From Selaginella moellendorffii (taxonomy: Eukaryota > Streptophyta > Lycopodiopsida > Selaginellales > Selaginellaceae): DNA of 62,941 nt. The position numbers and the translations under genes were made by a program. The DNA is taken from positions 755,974 through 818,914 of the forward strand of contig NW_003314315.1 of assembly GCF_000143415.4 (NCBI RefSeq), written 5' to 3'. Of this stretch, positions 45,500 through 56,109 are shown one piece after another. Numbering within the stretch: position 1 is the stretch's first letter; each line of letters starts with the position of its first letter. The notes under the pieces are model-generated. The model saw only the letters and a list, made by a program, of their open reading frames with translations, was not told where the DNA came from and ran no database searches.

Positions 45500-48058
45500 C
45501 TACTCGTAGTCGGCCGACTTATCCAGCGGGGGCGTGAGCATCCCAAACGGGATCCTCCTCGAGTGCTTCCTCCTGCGCGTGATTCCCTGCGGCGCCACCA
45601 GCGCCTCCGCCCTGAGGCTCGCCACCGACACCCTCCCCGCCATCATCTCCAAGTAGTGCTCGAAGCACAGCGGGAACGACTTCCAGTCGTAGACGGAGTG
45701 GAGCGTCCCCACCCGGACAACCTCCATCCATTCCTCGCCCGACACCTGAATCCTCTTGAGCACCTTGTGGACGCGCATCAGGTACATGTCGATCATCCCG
45801 CTGTAGCATCCGATCACCGAGCAACACTTGCCTCGCAGGAACTGCCGGCTCATTCTCGTCAGCACCACGAACAGGAGATTGTCCCCGCACTTGGTATCGT
45901 GGCTCACCAGCGGCGGGACCAAAAACTTCTTCCCCATGTTGCGCAGGTCCGACTCGGTGGGGAAGAACGAGGCCAGGTTGCCGTCCAGCCCGACCACCTT
46001 GATGTCGTTGGAGAAGGACTTCCGGATGTTCCTGCTCGACGACTTGTGCTTGGCGGCCAGCGAGAAGATGAGCGACCAGCGCAGGTGGTAGTCGACCGTC
46101 TTCTTCACAAACGCGAAGTTGTCGCAGCAGCGGTAGTAGTCGAGCCAGCGGTACGCCAGCCCCGAGTACCAGTGCAGGATGGCGATGTCCTCCTGCGCTA
46201 GCAGCATCCGGAAGTGCGTCGGCCTCCCACCTTTGGTCACGATCTCTCGCAGCCGCAGCTTGTCCACCAGTTCCATGATCGGCATGATCACCAGCAGCCG
46301 CAGCTCGTCCGCCTTCTTCACCTTGATCGGTGGCGGGTTTCCGGTCGATCGGGCCTCCTTCTCCGCTGCCAGCCGCTCCATCTTCTCCTGCTTCTGCTTC
46401 AGCCTCGCGTTGACGCCCCCCTCAGCGCTCACCGAGTAGTCGAGCTGGCCCAGGAACTTGTCCACCTCTTCCTGGAACCTGTCGAACGCCGCGATGAGCT
46501 CCTTGGGTAGCTGTTCGCGGATCCAGGGGCTCATCAGTATGTGGCCTTTGCGGAACTTCTCGCGGATCATCAGCCTCTCCTCCTCCCTCTCGCTGCTCAG
46601 GAATCCCCGGACCATGTCCCCCGCAACGCTCTCGAACATGCGCCGGACCGTCGCGTCGCCCTGGCTGTCCGACAACGCGTTCTTCCTCGCGCGGGTGTAT
46701 ATCTCCACAAGCATCTCAGCGCCCAGCTTCCGAACAACCGCGTCGTAGTGGTGCTTCATCTGCCGCTTCACCATCTCGATCCGGTTCTCCACCGCTCGCA
46801 TCGACTGGATGCACGTCTGCTTCCGGAACTCGGGCATCTTGGAGGGAGGAACGAACTGGAGCTGGAAGCCAAGGAAGTCACACTGGTTGAGGGTGGCGTC
46901 CATCAGCGTCTTCCGGCCCCGCTCCACCTCCGCCACCAGCTTCTCGTTCACGTATACGCACAGCTCGTGCTGGACCGTGAGAGCAATCTCCTTCTGGCCC
47001 GACACAGCCAGCAGCACCTCGTCGCCATAGCGGCATGCATACAGCCTGATCTTGCGGTCGGCCGGATCGTCGCTCTCCTCGGCGGGCGTGTTGAGAGCTG
47101 ACTCTTCAGTGATTCCAATATCAGCATCCGGGACTGAGGCCCTCGCAACTTTCACTTCCTCAGGCTCCTCCGGATTCATGCTTGCCACCCCCTCCGCCAC
47201 CTCTTGGATCTTCCAGTCAAGCTTGTCCAAGTAGATGTTGAGAAGCATCGGCGAGAGGATGGGCTCCTTGCAGAAGTCCTCCCAGTGGAGGTTCCCCATG
47301 TCCATCTGGAAGACGCGGGCACGGAAGAGCTGCCGGAGGAAAGCTATGAGCCTGCTGTCTTCGATGGTTTCCTCAAGGATGGCCACCAGCACGTCGAAGT
47401 TCTCGAGCGTGAAGTGCCGCTCCAGCTTCATCTTGATGAACCAGTCGAAGTACTTCCAGCGATACTTGATCAGCCTCATAGCCATATGCCTCCCTCTTCC
47501 GGGCCTGGAAGCAAACGAAAGGCTGGAGAACCGCGGCTCGTAAACTTCCTGAAGTGCCATCCGGGTGGCCTCCATGGCGATCTTGGTCTTGAGATTGGGA
47601 AGAACCAGCGAGCGAGTGGAGTTCTCCTTGGAGGAGACGAGGACCTCCACGCAGTTGGCCTTGACGTCGAAAGTCCCAATCGCCAAGTCCCTGGACATGT
47701 GCTCTATCACCTCCCGGCTAATCCCATCGGCCTCCATTTGCTTGGCCTCGTTTCCCAGGAGAGGCCCCGAGCGCTTCTTGATAGAATTGTAAGCGGCCAT
47801 TAGATTGCTGGGAGTAGCTACTACATTCCTCATCAACAATCGATACTTACCGTCCACGAAGATCCCGTCCACGCCCTGCCGGAACCTCTCCTGGTCCACG
47901 TCCTGGAAGAGGGAATTCACCTCCCTGGCGATGAGCGCTCTGTTGCTCGGCTCCTCCTCCACGGCGGCGGCCGCTGACCAGGCCGATCGATGCGGCGCGG
48001 CAGCGGCGCCGACCCAGCAGCGGCGCCATGGCGCTGCCCGCCCCGCGCGTTGCAGCAT
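45500..48058 (-). CDS. Nuclear-encoded group II intron maturase (nMAT type), 852 aa
   Basis: Single-exon gene. Residues 1-33 (MLQRAGRAAPWRRCW...) are rich in Arg and Ala with no acid residue, a likely mitochondrial presequence. Residues 60-400 hold a reverse-transcriptase-like domain whose active-site box reads ACRYGDEVLL (341-350) instead of YADD, so DNA synthesis is unlikely. Residues about 590-690 are the maturase X domain (WYSGLAYRWLDYYRCCDNFAFVKK..., LAAKHKSSSRNIRK). The part after X shows no HNH endonuclease, as in plant nMAT1/2. Such proteins help splice group II introns in mitochondria (for example nad transcripts). The ATG at 48,058 is 50 bp from the stop of the upstream oxidoreductase gene. 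Which nMAT paralogue it is cannot be settled here. Confidence 0.93.
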   Translation of the reverse strand: MLQRAGRAAPWRRCWVGAAAAPHRSAWSAAAAVEEEPSNRALIAREVNSLFQDVDQERFRQGVDGIFVDGKYRLLMRNVVATPSNLMAAYNSIKKRSGPLLGNEAKQMEADGISREVIEHMSRDLAIGTFDVKANCVEVLVSSKENSTRSLVLPNLKTKIAMEATRMALQEVYEPRFSSLSFASRPGRGRHMAMRLIKYRWKYFDWFIKMKLERHFTLENFDVLVAILEETIEDSRLIAFLRQLFRARVFQMDMGNLHWEDFCKEPILSPMLLNIYLDKLDWKIQEVAEGVASMNPEEPEEVKVARASVPDADIGITEESALNTPAEESDDPADRKIRLYACRYGDEVLLAVSGQKEIALTVQHELCVYVNEKLVAEVERGRKTLMDATLNQCDFLGFQLQFVPPSKMPEFRKQTCIQSMRAVENRIEMVKRQMKHHYDAVVRKLGAEMLVEIYTRARKNALSDSQGDATVRRMFESVAGDMVRGFLSSEREEERLMIREKFRKGHILMSPWIREQLPKELIAAFDRFQEEVDKFLGQLDYSVSAEGGVNARLKQKQEKMERLAAEKEARSTGNPPPIKVKKADELRLLVIMPIMELVDKLRLREIVTKGGRPTHFRMLLAQEDIAILHWYSGLAYRWLDYYRCCDNFAFVKKTVDYHLRWSLIFSLAAKHKSSSRNIRKSFSNDIKVVGLDGNLASFFPTESDLRNMGKKFLVPPLVSHDTKCGDNLLFVVLTRMSRQFLRGKCCSVIGCYSGMIDMYLMRVHKVLKRIQVSGEEWMEVVRVGTLHSVYDWKSFPLCFEHYLEMMAGRVSVASLRAEALVAPQGITRRRKHSRRIPFGMLTPPLDKSADYE

Positions 48059-48108
48059 TGCATTGTCCTAAAGCCCTAAACCCCCCATTTTTAGGGTTCT
48101 TCGTATTT
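48059..48108 (-). promoter_or_regulatory. 50-bp spacer with telo-box-like motifs
   Basis: CCCTAAACC (48,074-48,082) and TTAGGGTT (about 48,091-48,098) lie between the oxidoreductase stop and the maturase ATG. Telo-boxes (AAACCCTA) are common just upstream of plant translation and mitochondrial genes. Confidence 0.45.
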
Positions 48109-49833
48109 TCACTCGCTGACCAAGAGGATCTTGCCCGGGGAAGCCTGCAAATCAAATCCTGGCAGCGTTGGAGCGGAATTTCAACGATCTTGAGGCGCGT
48201 ACCTTGGCGAGGCTCCCGCGGATGGCATCGTCGTAGCGCTCCAGCGGGAATTTCTCGCCCACGAGCGGCTCCATGATCTTGCCCTCGAGGAGCTTCATCA
48301 CGGTGGATGCGATCTCCCGGAATTCGTGCATTGATCGCTTGTAGATCCAGCGCTTGAGGTAGAACCCCTTGACGCTGACCTCGCGCAGCAGCAAATCCAT
48401 GCCCGCGACGGACACCTCCGCCTTGTTCATGGTGCCGTAGACGATGACCGTTCCCCTGTTCTTGACGCTGGCGCAAAGAATCTGGCAGGAAGAATGGAGC
48501 GAATCAGTGGATCCGGGTCGACTGGAGAGCTCTTGCCTTTGTGATCTCGCCGCCCAGGCAATCGATGGCGGCGTGCGCGAGCTTGCCATTGGTGATCTTC
48601 TTCACCTCCTTGACAACGTTTTCTTCCTTGAAGTTGATCACGTAGTCGGCGCCCAGGCGGAAGAGCTCCTCCTTTTGCTCATTCTTTCTCACCAGACTGA
48701 TCGTCTGGAAATATGGAAGAAACCGATCGATCGATGAATCGTTCCAAAGAAAAAAGGAGAAGAAAAGGAGACCTTGATGCCCCTGTGGTGTGCGTATTGG
48801 ATGAACATTCTTCCAAGAACCGAGGAAGCTCCACTCTGGACCACGTAATCGCCGCTGGGAACCTCCAGCTCCTCCGCCAGAGCATACACTGCGCAAAAGA
48901 AATCCCTCCCGTGAGGAAGGAGTCCACAAACCCATCCAAGATCTTCCTTGCCTGTGAATGGGTTGACGAAGAACTGGCACGCCACCTCGTTGGAAATGGA
49001 GTCGGGCACCGGGATGGCCACATCGGCCGAGCAGAGGAGAAACTCCTGCCATGTCTCGGGATCGCTCCACTCGAGAATCGGGCACACCCGCTGACCCACG
49101 CACAGACCCACCACATTCTCCCCGACCTTTTCTCCCAATCCAATCGGGTACCCGCAAAAAAGGAGAGGAAGAACAACGCTATGATCGTCACAAAGGAAGG
49201 ACACTCCATCGCCAAGTACCACAAGCAACCAATCCTACACAAGAAGAAGAAGACCCAAGAAGTGATCCATCCTCCTCGATCAATCACATCATGTCAATTC
49301 CTCTAAGCTTCTCGGAGATCGATTGGGTCCCAGGAAGAAGACCCGAGAAGAGATCCTCCAGGACATAATGCCGATTCCTCCAAGCTTTTCGGAGATCGAT
49401 TGGGCCCCAGGAAGAAGAAGAAGAAGAAGAAGAAGAAGAAGAAGAAGAAGACCCAAGAAGACATCCTCCTCGATCATTCATGCCAATCACTGCAAGCTTT
49501 TCGGATCGCGATTGGGTAGTAGCATCAAACCAAACAACAGGAAGAAGAGGGGAAGAAGAAAGATCGATCAAACAAGCTGGAGCTGAAGATCCAGCTTACC
49601 TCGTGGATGATCCCCATGCCCTCGAGGCCTGGCACCGCGGGGAAGGAGATGGGCTTCCAGGTCGGGTAGAAGCCCTGCAAGCACATAATGTCGGATGGAT
49701 TGACTGGGCGGCACAGGAGCTTCACCACGACCTGGCCACTCCCGGCTCGCGGCGTCGCCACCCATCCAATCCGGCACGCCGCCGCTGGATCTTCCCGGTT
49801 ATACGACAGGAGCTGGATCGCCCTGTGCATCAT
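48109..49833 (-). CDS. MDR-family NAD(P)H oxidoreductase (enoyl-CoA/quinone reductase-like), 335 aa
   Basis: Six predicted exons: 49,833-49,600, 49,126-48,952, 48,888-48,773, 48,704-48,537, 48,481-48,203 and 48,144-48,109. They join in phase to 1,008 nt. Residues 45-48 NPSD and the following GFYP (Tyr56) match the substrate-site Tyr region of mitochondrial trans-2-enoyl-CoA reductases. GLEGMG and VGENVVGLCVGQRV complete the GroES-like part. SGASSVLG (155-162) is the Rossmann nucleotide loop. GADYVINF and GTVIVYG follow, and GKILLVSE ends the protein. No zinc-binding Cys cluster is present. Introns 2 and 4 need a GC donor (CAG|GCAAGG and AAG|GCAAGA). Intron 1 is 473 bp and repetitive. Enoyl reductase versus quinone reductase cannot be decided from sequence alone. 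Confidence 0.85.
49200..49520. repeat. Tandem repeats and GAA microsatellite in an oxidoreductase intron
   Basis: Three units of roughly 95 bp (GAGATCGATTGGG.CCCAGGAAGAAG...) occur here. The second contains about 12 GAA/AAG triplets (about 49,413-49,450). Confidence 0.8.
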
Positions 49834-49869
49834 CGCCGCCGCCTCCTTGCCCTCGATTGATCAATGCTC

Positions 49870-50035
49870 TTCTCTTACGATCGAAGATCTAGTTTGCGGG
49901 AAGGACGAGCTCCTTTTATAACCCAAAGCTCTCGGATTTGTTACTGTGGCCTCTTTTCCTTGCTCCTCTTTTTGTTTCGCGGGGTATTAGATTATGAGCG
50001 CCATGGAAAGACCGTGTGACCTGCGTAATCCGGGA
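49870..50035. other. Upstream region of the oxidoreductase gene
   Basis: Presumed promoter and 5' UTR. CTTTTATAAC near 49,912-49,921 gives TTATAAAAG on the minus strand, about 80 bp before the ATG, a plausible TATA box. Confidence 0.4.
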
Positions 50036-50039
50036 GCGT

Positions 50040-50560
50040 CAATCCAGCATCTTTGTACTCAGCAGCAAAGGCGTAAAACTTTCCATTCCATGCGTGAATG
50101 AGTGAACACGACGCCCTCGCTTTGCTTTAGCCTGGATCCTGTATATCAGCGCCAAACTTTCAGGGGAAAAGCTTAACGACAAGGAGAAAAACGAAAGAAC
50201 CTTTGGCTCCAAGACCACGTTTCTCACGCTCCATATTAATGGTACCGTCGCTATAGCCACAGTCCTCTCAAACAAGGATATGCTGCCATTCGTCCACGCT
50301 CTGGCCATAACTTTGATCGTGGGAGGTTGAATACTGGCAGGGAAAAGCCGACCAAGAAAAACGTGGATGGAATGTGTATACTGACTCATAAACTTTGCAG
50401 GACTTTTTGCCATACCAAGGTGTGAGTGAGCACTGCCTTTCAATCGCGATGATTCCAAATTCCATCTCATCCTCACTGATATCCAAAGAATTGCAATCTC
50501 GAGCTCCAGGACATAACTTATCTACAAGAGAGTGAAATAATCAGTATACTTGTAGAAAAG
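50040..50560 (-). pseudogene. Decayed duplicate of the MED15 C-terminal exons
   Basis: On the minus strand pieces match the last MED15 exons: GTCCTGGAGC, then ATCAGTGAGGATG (DISED, about 50,480-50,460), and LFPASI...TIKVMARAW (about 50,345-50,290), compared with TIKAMARAW in the true gene. Stops and frame shifts interrupt it. It lies just downstream of the intact gene. Confidence 0.65.
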
Positions 50561-50838
50561 AAAGGAAACTTACCTCGAGCGTTTGACTTATCTACCTGAA
50601 CGTGATGGATGCCTTGGAGACTGTTAAACAACCGAGAGATCCAAAAGTATGTGTAATTTCTCTAGTCAACAACATCAGCTGTTCACGCCAACGAAGCGCG
50701 TTTCTCGCGCTTCGCGAATGAGTCAACACGACGCCCTGGCTTTGCTCTAGCATAAATACCTGTATATATAGCAGCAAACTTACATTACTCCGCGAATTAC
50801 CTTCCACTACCTCGTCTTGTATTAACACTGTCGTGAAG

Positions 50839-53800
50839 CTAAGTTGCTACGCAGTTCTCCCAAACGCCGATGCTGCTTAGGAAAGGACCACCGTTGCTGC
50901 TACCGCTGCTGCCGTAAATCGCCTCCGAGACAACCTTTCGAGCACACTCGTCCCATGCTCTGGCCATGGCTTTGATCGTGAGAGGGTGGGTGTAATTACC
51001 GAGCCTCACCGCCCTGGCAAACGAGTCTCTAGCCACCACTGACAGCAAGTGACTAACGAGACCAAGAACAAAGCGTAAAAAACATGAATGAAATGGAAAG
51101 AAGGATCCTTACTTGGAGTTTGGATCAAAATTGTCGGACATTAGAAGCGGAGGAGTCTTTGGATAAGTTGGAGGGACGAGTACTCGTAGCGGTGACAAAA
51201 CGGCCTGCCATTATCCGACAAAGTCAAGCACCACAGAAGTAAATAAGGACTTTTACCATGTGATGTATCGTTTCTGGAATCTCAAGGCCGTTGTACGAAA
51301 ATGTAAGAACAAGACCTTCCTTGCCTTCGGAGGCTGCTTCCTCAGTCCCATCCTCACTGATATCCACGACGGTGTCGATGAGGTGGTCATTCGTGTCGCG
51401 AATTTCTTGCTCCAGGACATAACTTATCTACATGAGAGTACTTATAGCGAGGAAAAGAAGGAAACACTTGCCTCAAGTTTTTGACTCTTCCACCCGGATG
51501 TGACGGATGACTCAAGGTCGGCCTCGTCCCCTTTGTGGAGACTGTTCACAACGCTTCCATCCGAGGAGATTAGTGTCAGCGCAATGGAATCGAGCTGACG
51601 CTTGACCTTCTTCGCAGCTGCTGGACCTTCCTGCGTTGATGCCAAAGCTCTAGATTGCTGACGACTCTTTGTCAATGCAGCCAAGTCCTCCCCGACAGCT
51701 GCTCTGCAACCAGGGCCGGGTGCTGAGGCCGCAAGCTTGTCGGACAAGTTCACGACAGATCTCATTTCCCTCACGCCTGCGCTGAGAGCTTTTGGAGAGA
51801 TCGTGCTAACCTGGAGTTCGATAAAAAAATTTAAAAAAAAAAAAAAAAAGAGTTTGAGTTATGTAAGAGGAGAAACTAGAACTTACGATCTTAAGAAGCC
51901 TCTCCAAAGGATCGAGGCCCTTCTGGCCAAATGGAGTCCCGGGCGCTGGATCCTGCGAGCCAGCGACTTGAGCAGGACTCGGGGAAAACTCCAAGAAAGG
52001 TGACGCCGAAATGCCTGGTGTGCCAATCACTGGAGTTGCGGTGGACTGGTTGTAGCCAATCGGCTGGGAGCTCGTTATCGAGGACACAGCGGAAGTAGCC
52101 GCTTTATGCTCGGCGTCCTCGATTGGTGGCGAAGCAACCGGAAGCAACGGAGAGGGAGTCATAAACGGTGGTGTCGCCGCTTGCAAAGGCGTGCCAACTT
52201 TGACGGTAGTTAAACCTTGAGCATGCTGCTGGTCTATCTGCGGTGACAGTTGCTGGGCCAGTTGAGGCGATGGAGCTTGCAGAATCTGGGGAGATGAAGT
52301 CAGCTGAGGCGATCCAACTTTCATCTGATTCAGCTGGTTCTGCTGCTGCTGCTGCACTCGCTTAGTCGCCATCATTCTTCGGATATCCATCTTCGAATCC
52401 TCCTGCATTTGTTGCTGCTGGTGTTGTTGCTGCTGCAGAGGAAGGACGAGGTTGGAAGCTTGCTGCAACTTTTGCTGCTGCTGCTGAGCCAGTTGGATTC
52501 TCTTCATCTGCTGCTGCTGTAGAAGATCTTGCTTAAACACATGCTGCTGCTGCTGCTGCTGCTGGAGAGGATTTAGACTGTGCATCATGTTGGGCTGAGC
52601 AGTATTCTGCCCCGGAATTGTGACAGGCGGATGCTGCACGGACGAAATCTGACCGCCAAGCATTCCTTGCTGCTGGTGCTGCTGCTGCTGAAGTTGCACT
52701 TGCTGCTGCTGCTGTTGCTGAGGGAGCTTACGCTTCTTAAAAGTCTCCATAATACTCACAATTTGTTTCTCGAAGGCTTCTAGCTTGTCTAGCCTGAACT
52801 CCTTTGGAAGGTTGGTCCTCGAGGCAGATAAATATGGAATCATTCGGCTTAACACGTCCTTGTAATGATTCAGCTTCTGCAGCTGATCTGCGGGCATTGA
52901 CTGCATATAGAAAAAAAAATTGCTTTTAACAATTTGGGCCGACAAAGTCTTACCTGTTGACTTCGTGCAACAAGCATGTTCCGAAGATCGTTCATGTCAG
53001 GTAAATACTTGTCCTTGAGGTTTTGCAGCTGTAACAGAAACGATTATTTCATATTGAATACAAAGTACGCTGATACATACCTTGTTCCACACCGTCTCTT
53101 GTTGGTCGATGGTAGCGGACTGAGCTGTCTGACCCGAATCAACTGAAGCTGTGAAAAAAACAATTAAGCCCACTCGCTCTTGAAAATCCATAACAACGCA
53201 CCTGAGGAAGCTTCGGACACGGCACGTTGTTGCATCATCCCGAGGGGTTGATTTTGCTGCGGCAGTGCTTGTTGCTGCTTCGGCTGAAGCATTTGTTGCT
53301 GAAGCATCTGCTGGCCACTGCTCAAGAGCTGCTGCTGGTGCAAAGCTTGAGCACTCGGCTGCTGCTGTTGCTGCTGCATGTACGGTTGTTGCTGCTGTTG
53401 CATCAAGCTTGGTTGATGCTGAGACATATTTGACTGAGGCTGAGAAAGTCCAGCTAGCTGTGGCTGTTGTTGTTGTTGCTGCTGTTGCAATGGTGGTAGC
53501 TGCTGTTGTTGCTGCTGCTGCTGTTGATGGTGCTGCAACAGGGTCACGGGCGGCTGCTGTTGCGGCTGCTGTTGCTGCTGTTGCGGAAGTAGACTTTGCT
53601 GCGAATTAATCCCAGAAGGTTTTAGAACCATACTCGTCGGTTGCTGCTGCTGTTGCAAGCCGGGTTGCTTTTGCTTCATATGCATCCGGTAAAGCATCTG
53701 CTGAGAAGCAACATGCGGAGGTTGTGAAGATTGAGGCTGTTGTTGTTGTTGCTGATGCTGTGGTTGTTGTTGAGGCTGTTGTTGCTGCTGTTGTTGTTGT

Positions 53801-54672
53801 TGCTGCTGCTGCTGCTGTGGCTGCACTTGAGTTTGACGAGCTTGCATCATTCTCATGGCAGCTGAATTCTGGCCGAGACCGGCAAGGCTTGCTTGTTGTC
53901 CTTGCAGGTGTGCTGGCAAGGCCGCAATGGGATTCCCTTGCAAAGACTGATGTGGTCTGACTTGACCACTCAGTTGGATGTTGTTGCCAAAACTTTGCGG
54001 GACTTGAGCTTGACCTTGAGCTTGTCTCATCTGTAATTGCTGCTGCTGCTGCTGCTGCTGTTGGAGTTGTTGTTGCTGTGGTTGCTGCTGCTGGATTTGC
54101 TGCTGCTGTTGCTGGGGCTGCTGCTGCTGTTGCTGGATTTGTTGCTGGAGCTGCTGCTGGATTTGAGGTTGCTGAGGCGGCTGCTGCTGCTGCTGCTGGA
54201 TTTGCTGGGGCTGCTGCTGCTGCTGGAGCCCTGGCTGCTGAGAACCCATGAGAGACGAAGTCCCAGAAACCATCTGAGAAGCATCCGACGGATTTGACGG
54301 GGGAGCGTTGCTGTTGTTCTGGGACGACTTATTCTCTAGCGAGAGCATCTTCATGGATATCCTCCGGAGATAGTCTTGCTGAACAAGGAAAAAAGAAACT
54401 TTTCTATCATCGATCCGATCAGAGGAGCGAGGAGAAACTTGCCTGATCCGTCGCCGTCATGTAAATCTTCTCCTCGAAGCGGCATGCGATCTTGAGCAGC
54501 TCGTTCATGCCGTCGGGCGGATTGTGTGGCATATGCTTCTGGAGCGTGTCCATTCTGCCGATTACCGGAGACAAGGCCATGAGGATCAATCCAGAGAGCT
54601 AGAGGGGAGCGCTTACATTCTCTTGACGATCTTATTCCGCGCATCGGAGCATAGGCCACTACGCCAATCCAT
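50839..54672 (-). CDS. MED15: Mediator complex subunit 15 (1,105 aa, 10 exons)
   Basis: Predicted exons: 54,672-54,617, 54,554-54,443, 54,378-53,202, 53,148-53,081, 53,028-52,954, 52,900-51,887, 51,810-51,472, 51,427-51,257, 51,204-51,113 and 51,052-50,839. They total 3,318 nt in one phase. Residues 1-75 are the KIX domain (MDWRSGLCSDARNK, MDTLQKHMP, FEEKIYMTATDQ, DYLRRISMKML), which binds activator tails. Residues 100-430 are poly-Gln rich. 497-545 is a conserved helical block (SMPADQLQKLNHYKDVL). 820-1105 is the plant MED15 tail (PLERLLKIVSTISPKAL, VGEDLAALTK, DHLIDTVVDISED, AMARAWDECARKVV). It sits in the Mediator tail module in the nucleus. The introns after exons 2 and 7 use a GC donor (CAG|GCAAGT, GAG|GCAAGT). 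Confidence 0.92.
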
Positions 54673-54803
54673 TGCCCTCGTCTTCTCAAACCCTAGCTAG
54701 CTCGCTCCTCCTATTTGGTAAATCTGTTGAAAACTAATAAAATAATGTGAAATATTCTTTACATCTAAAGCATCCGGTCAAGTATCTAGGGCTTGACAGA
54801 GCT
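54673..54803. promoter_or_regulatory. Shared divergent promoter of MED15 and COQ4
   Basis: Only 131 bp separate the two ATGs. AAACCCTAG (54,688-54,696) is a telo-box close to the MED15 start. AATAAAATAATGTGAAATATT in the middle is AT-rich. No clear TATA box serves COQ4. Confidence 0.65.
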
Positions 54804-55546
54804 ATGGCGTTCCAGGGCGCCAGGGTTCCTCTCAATTGGTGGCAGCGCGCGGCCGTCGTGGCGGGATCGGCAGTGGGAGCTGCGCTGAATCCCGCTAGGG
54901 CGGATCTCGTCGCTGCTCTGGGCGAGACCACGGGAGGATTTGCGTTCCAGCGAATGCTGGAGCGTATGGAGCGAAGCCCCGAGGGCCAGGTAGCAAGCAA
55001 ATCTTGTTCTTTCTATCCATCTCCAAGCAATTCCTTTGCTCCAAGCAGAGAATTCTCGCGGAGCGTCCCAGAGTGACATCGTCGGCAATGTCTCGCGCCT
55101 GGGATCTTCCACCCAATACCTTTGGCGCCGCCTACGCCCAGTTCATGGGATCCAGGAACTTTAGCCCCGACGATCGCCCTCCAGTTCGATTTCTAGAGTC
55201 CGAGCAGCTCGCCTACGTTGCGACACGAGCCCGGGAAGTTCACGACTTTTGGCACGTCCTCTTTGGCCTGCCCACCAGCGTCATGGGAGAGCTCGCCTTG
55301 AAAGCTCTCGAGTTCCAGCAGACCACCATGCCGATGTGCTTCCTCTCGGTTGCCGGAGCTTCGTGGCGGCTCAAGCCACACCAGAGGGACGCGCTCTTCC
55401 GGGAGTTCATCCCCTGGGCTTTCAAGGCTGGGAACTCCGCCACGGACCTGATGTGCGTTTACTACGAGCAGCACCTGGACGAAGATCTGGAAGACGTTCG
55501 CAACAAGTGGGGCATCATTCATGCGCCGGCGCTACGAAAAAAATAG
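54804..55546 (+). CDS. COQ4: Ubiquinone biosynthesis protein COQ4 (227 aa)
   Basis: Two exons, 54,804-54,989 and 55,049-55,546, with a 59-bp GTAGCA...AGCAG intron and the phase kept. The hallmark HDxxH-x11-E is at residues 127-143 ([10 protein letters not shown]...GE), the zinc-binding site of the family. [10 protein letters not shown] before it and [23 protein letters not shown] after it also fit. COQ4 sits on the matrix face of the mitochondrial inner membrane, organises the CoQ complex and is linked to C1 ring oxidation or decarboxylation. The N-terminus is short for a presequence but basic. It is divergent from MED15. Confidence 0.94.
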
Positions 55547-55740
55547 TTTTTCCGAGCCTCCTCAACTCTTCAACTTCGCCCAAGCTCCTGTGAGCCTCTT
55601 CTTCTACAGGAGCTTTGGTGCTGGATAAAAGGTTGAGCAGAAACTTGCCTGTGCACGAATGTAGAAGTCATTAGAACCGGATCGCAAAAGCTCAGGTACT
55701 TACATTCTCCTGATGGACATTTCCAGTTGTGTCGTTCGGA

Positions 55741-56075
55741 TCAGGTCTCTGAGAAGCCAATGTTCCAGAGGCCTTCCGGTGTCGAGGGAGGAACGAACTT
55801 ATACCGATGTTCACACCGCGAGTTCCCGTTTCGCCTGGGAGTTCCACACGTTGACGTTGGGAATCTAGTGGGAAAACCACATCGAGCAACCTGAAGCTCG
55901 TAGTGATGCGACGGAGACACTGGACTTACAACGATGGTAGAGGTGCGACTGCTTCTGCTAAGTCTCCAGGAAAGGAGTGGACTGCGCCTGTTAAGTCGGT
56001 GCGGAAGACAGGTGACGCGTGGAATGCAAGTGCAAAAAGTTCTACCACGCCGGCTTCGATTTCTCAGCTCCATGG
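55741..56075 (-). pseudogene. CtIP/COM1-like (SAE2 family) fragment
   Basis: The minus strand at 55,815-55,741 reads CEHRYKFVPPSTPEGLWNIGF. Plant COM1/GR1 and CtIP proteins, which start resection of DNA breaks, end in a similar CEH...RYRY.PP.TPEGFWNIGF. The earlier zinc motif of that family (ECKxCKKFY) appears as VECKCKKFYHAGF on the opposite strand (about 56,020-56,055), after PVKSVRKTGD. The two halves thus face each other and cannot code one protein. Confidence 0.5.
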
Positions 56076-56109
56076 CGATCTCTTTGAGGCGTGTCGGCTC
56101 TGGTGGTGA

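Noticed and set aside
45563-47803. Several plus-strand frames up to 212 aa
   Set aside because: Antisense shadows of the GC-rich maturase gene.
53227-54297. Plus-strand poly-Leu and poly-Ala frames
   Set aside because: Antisense of the MED15 CAG/CAA tracts.
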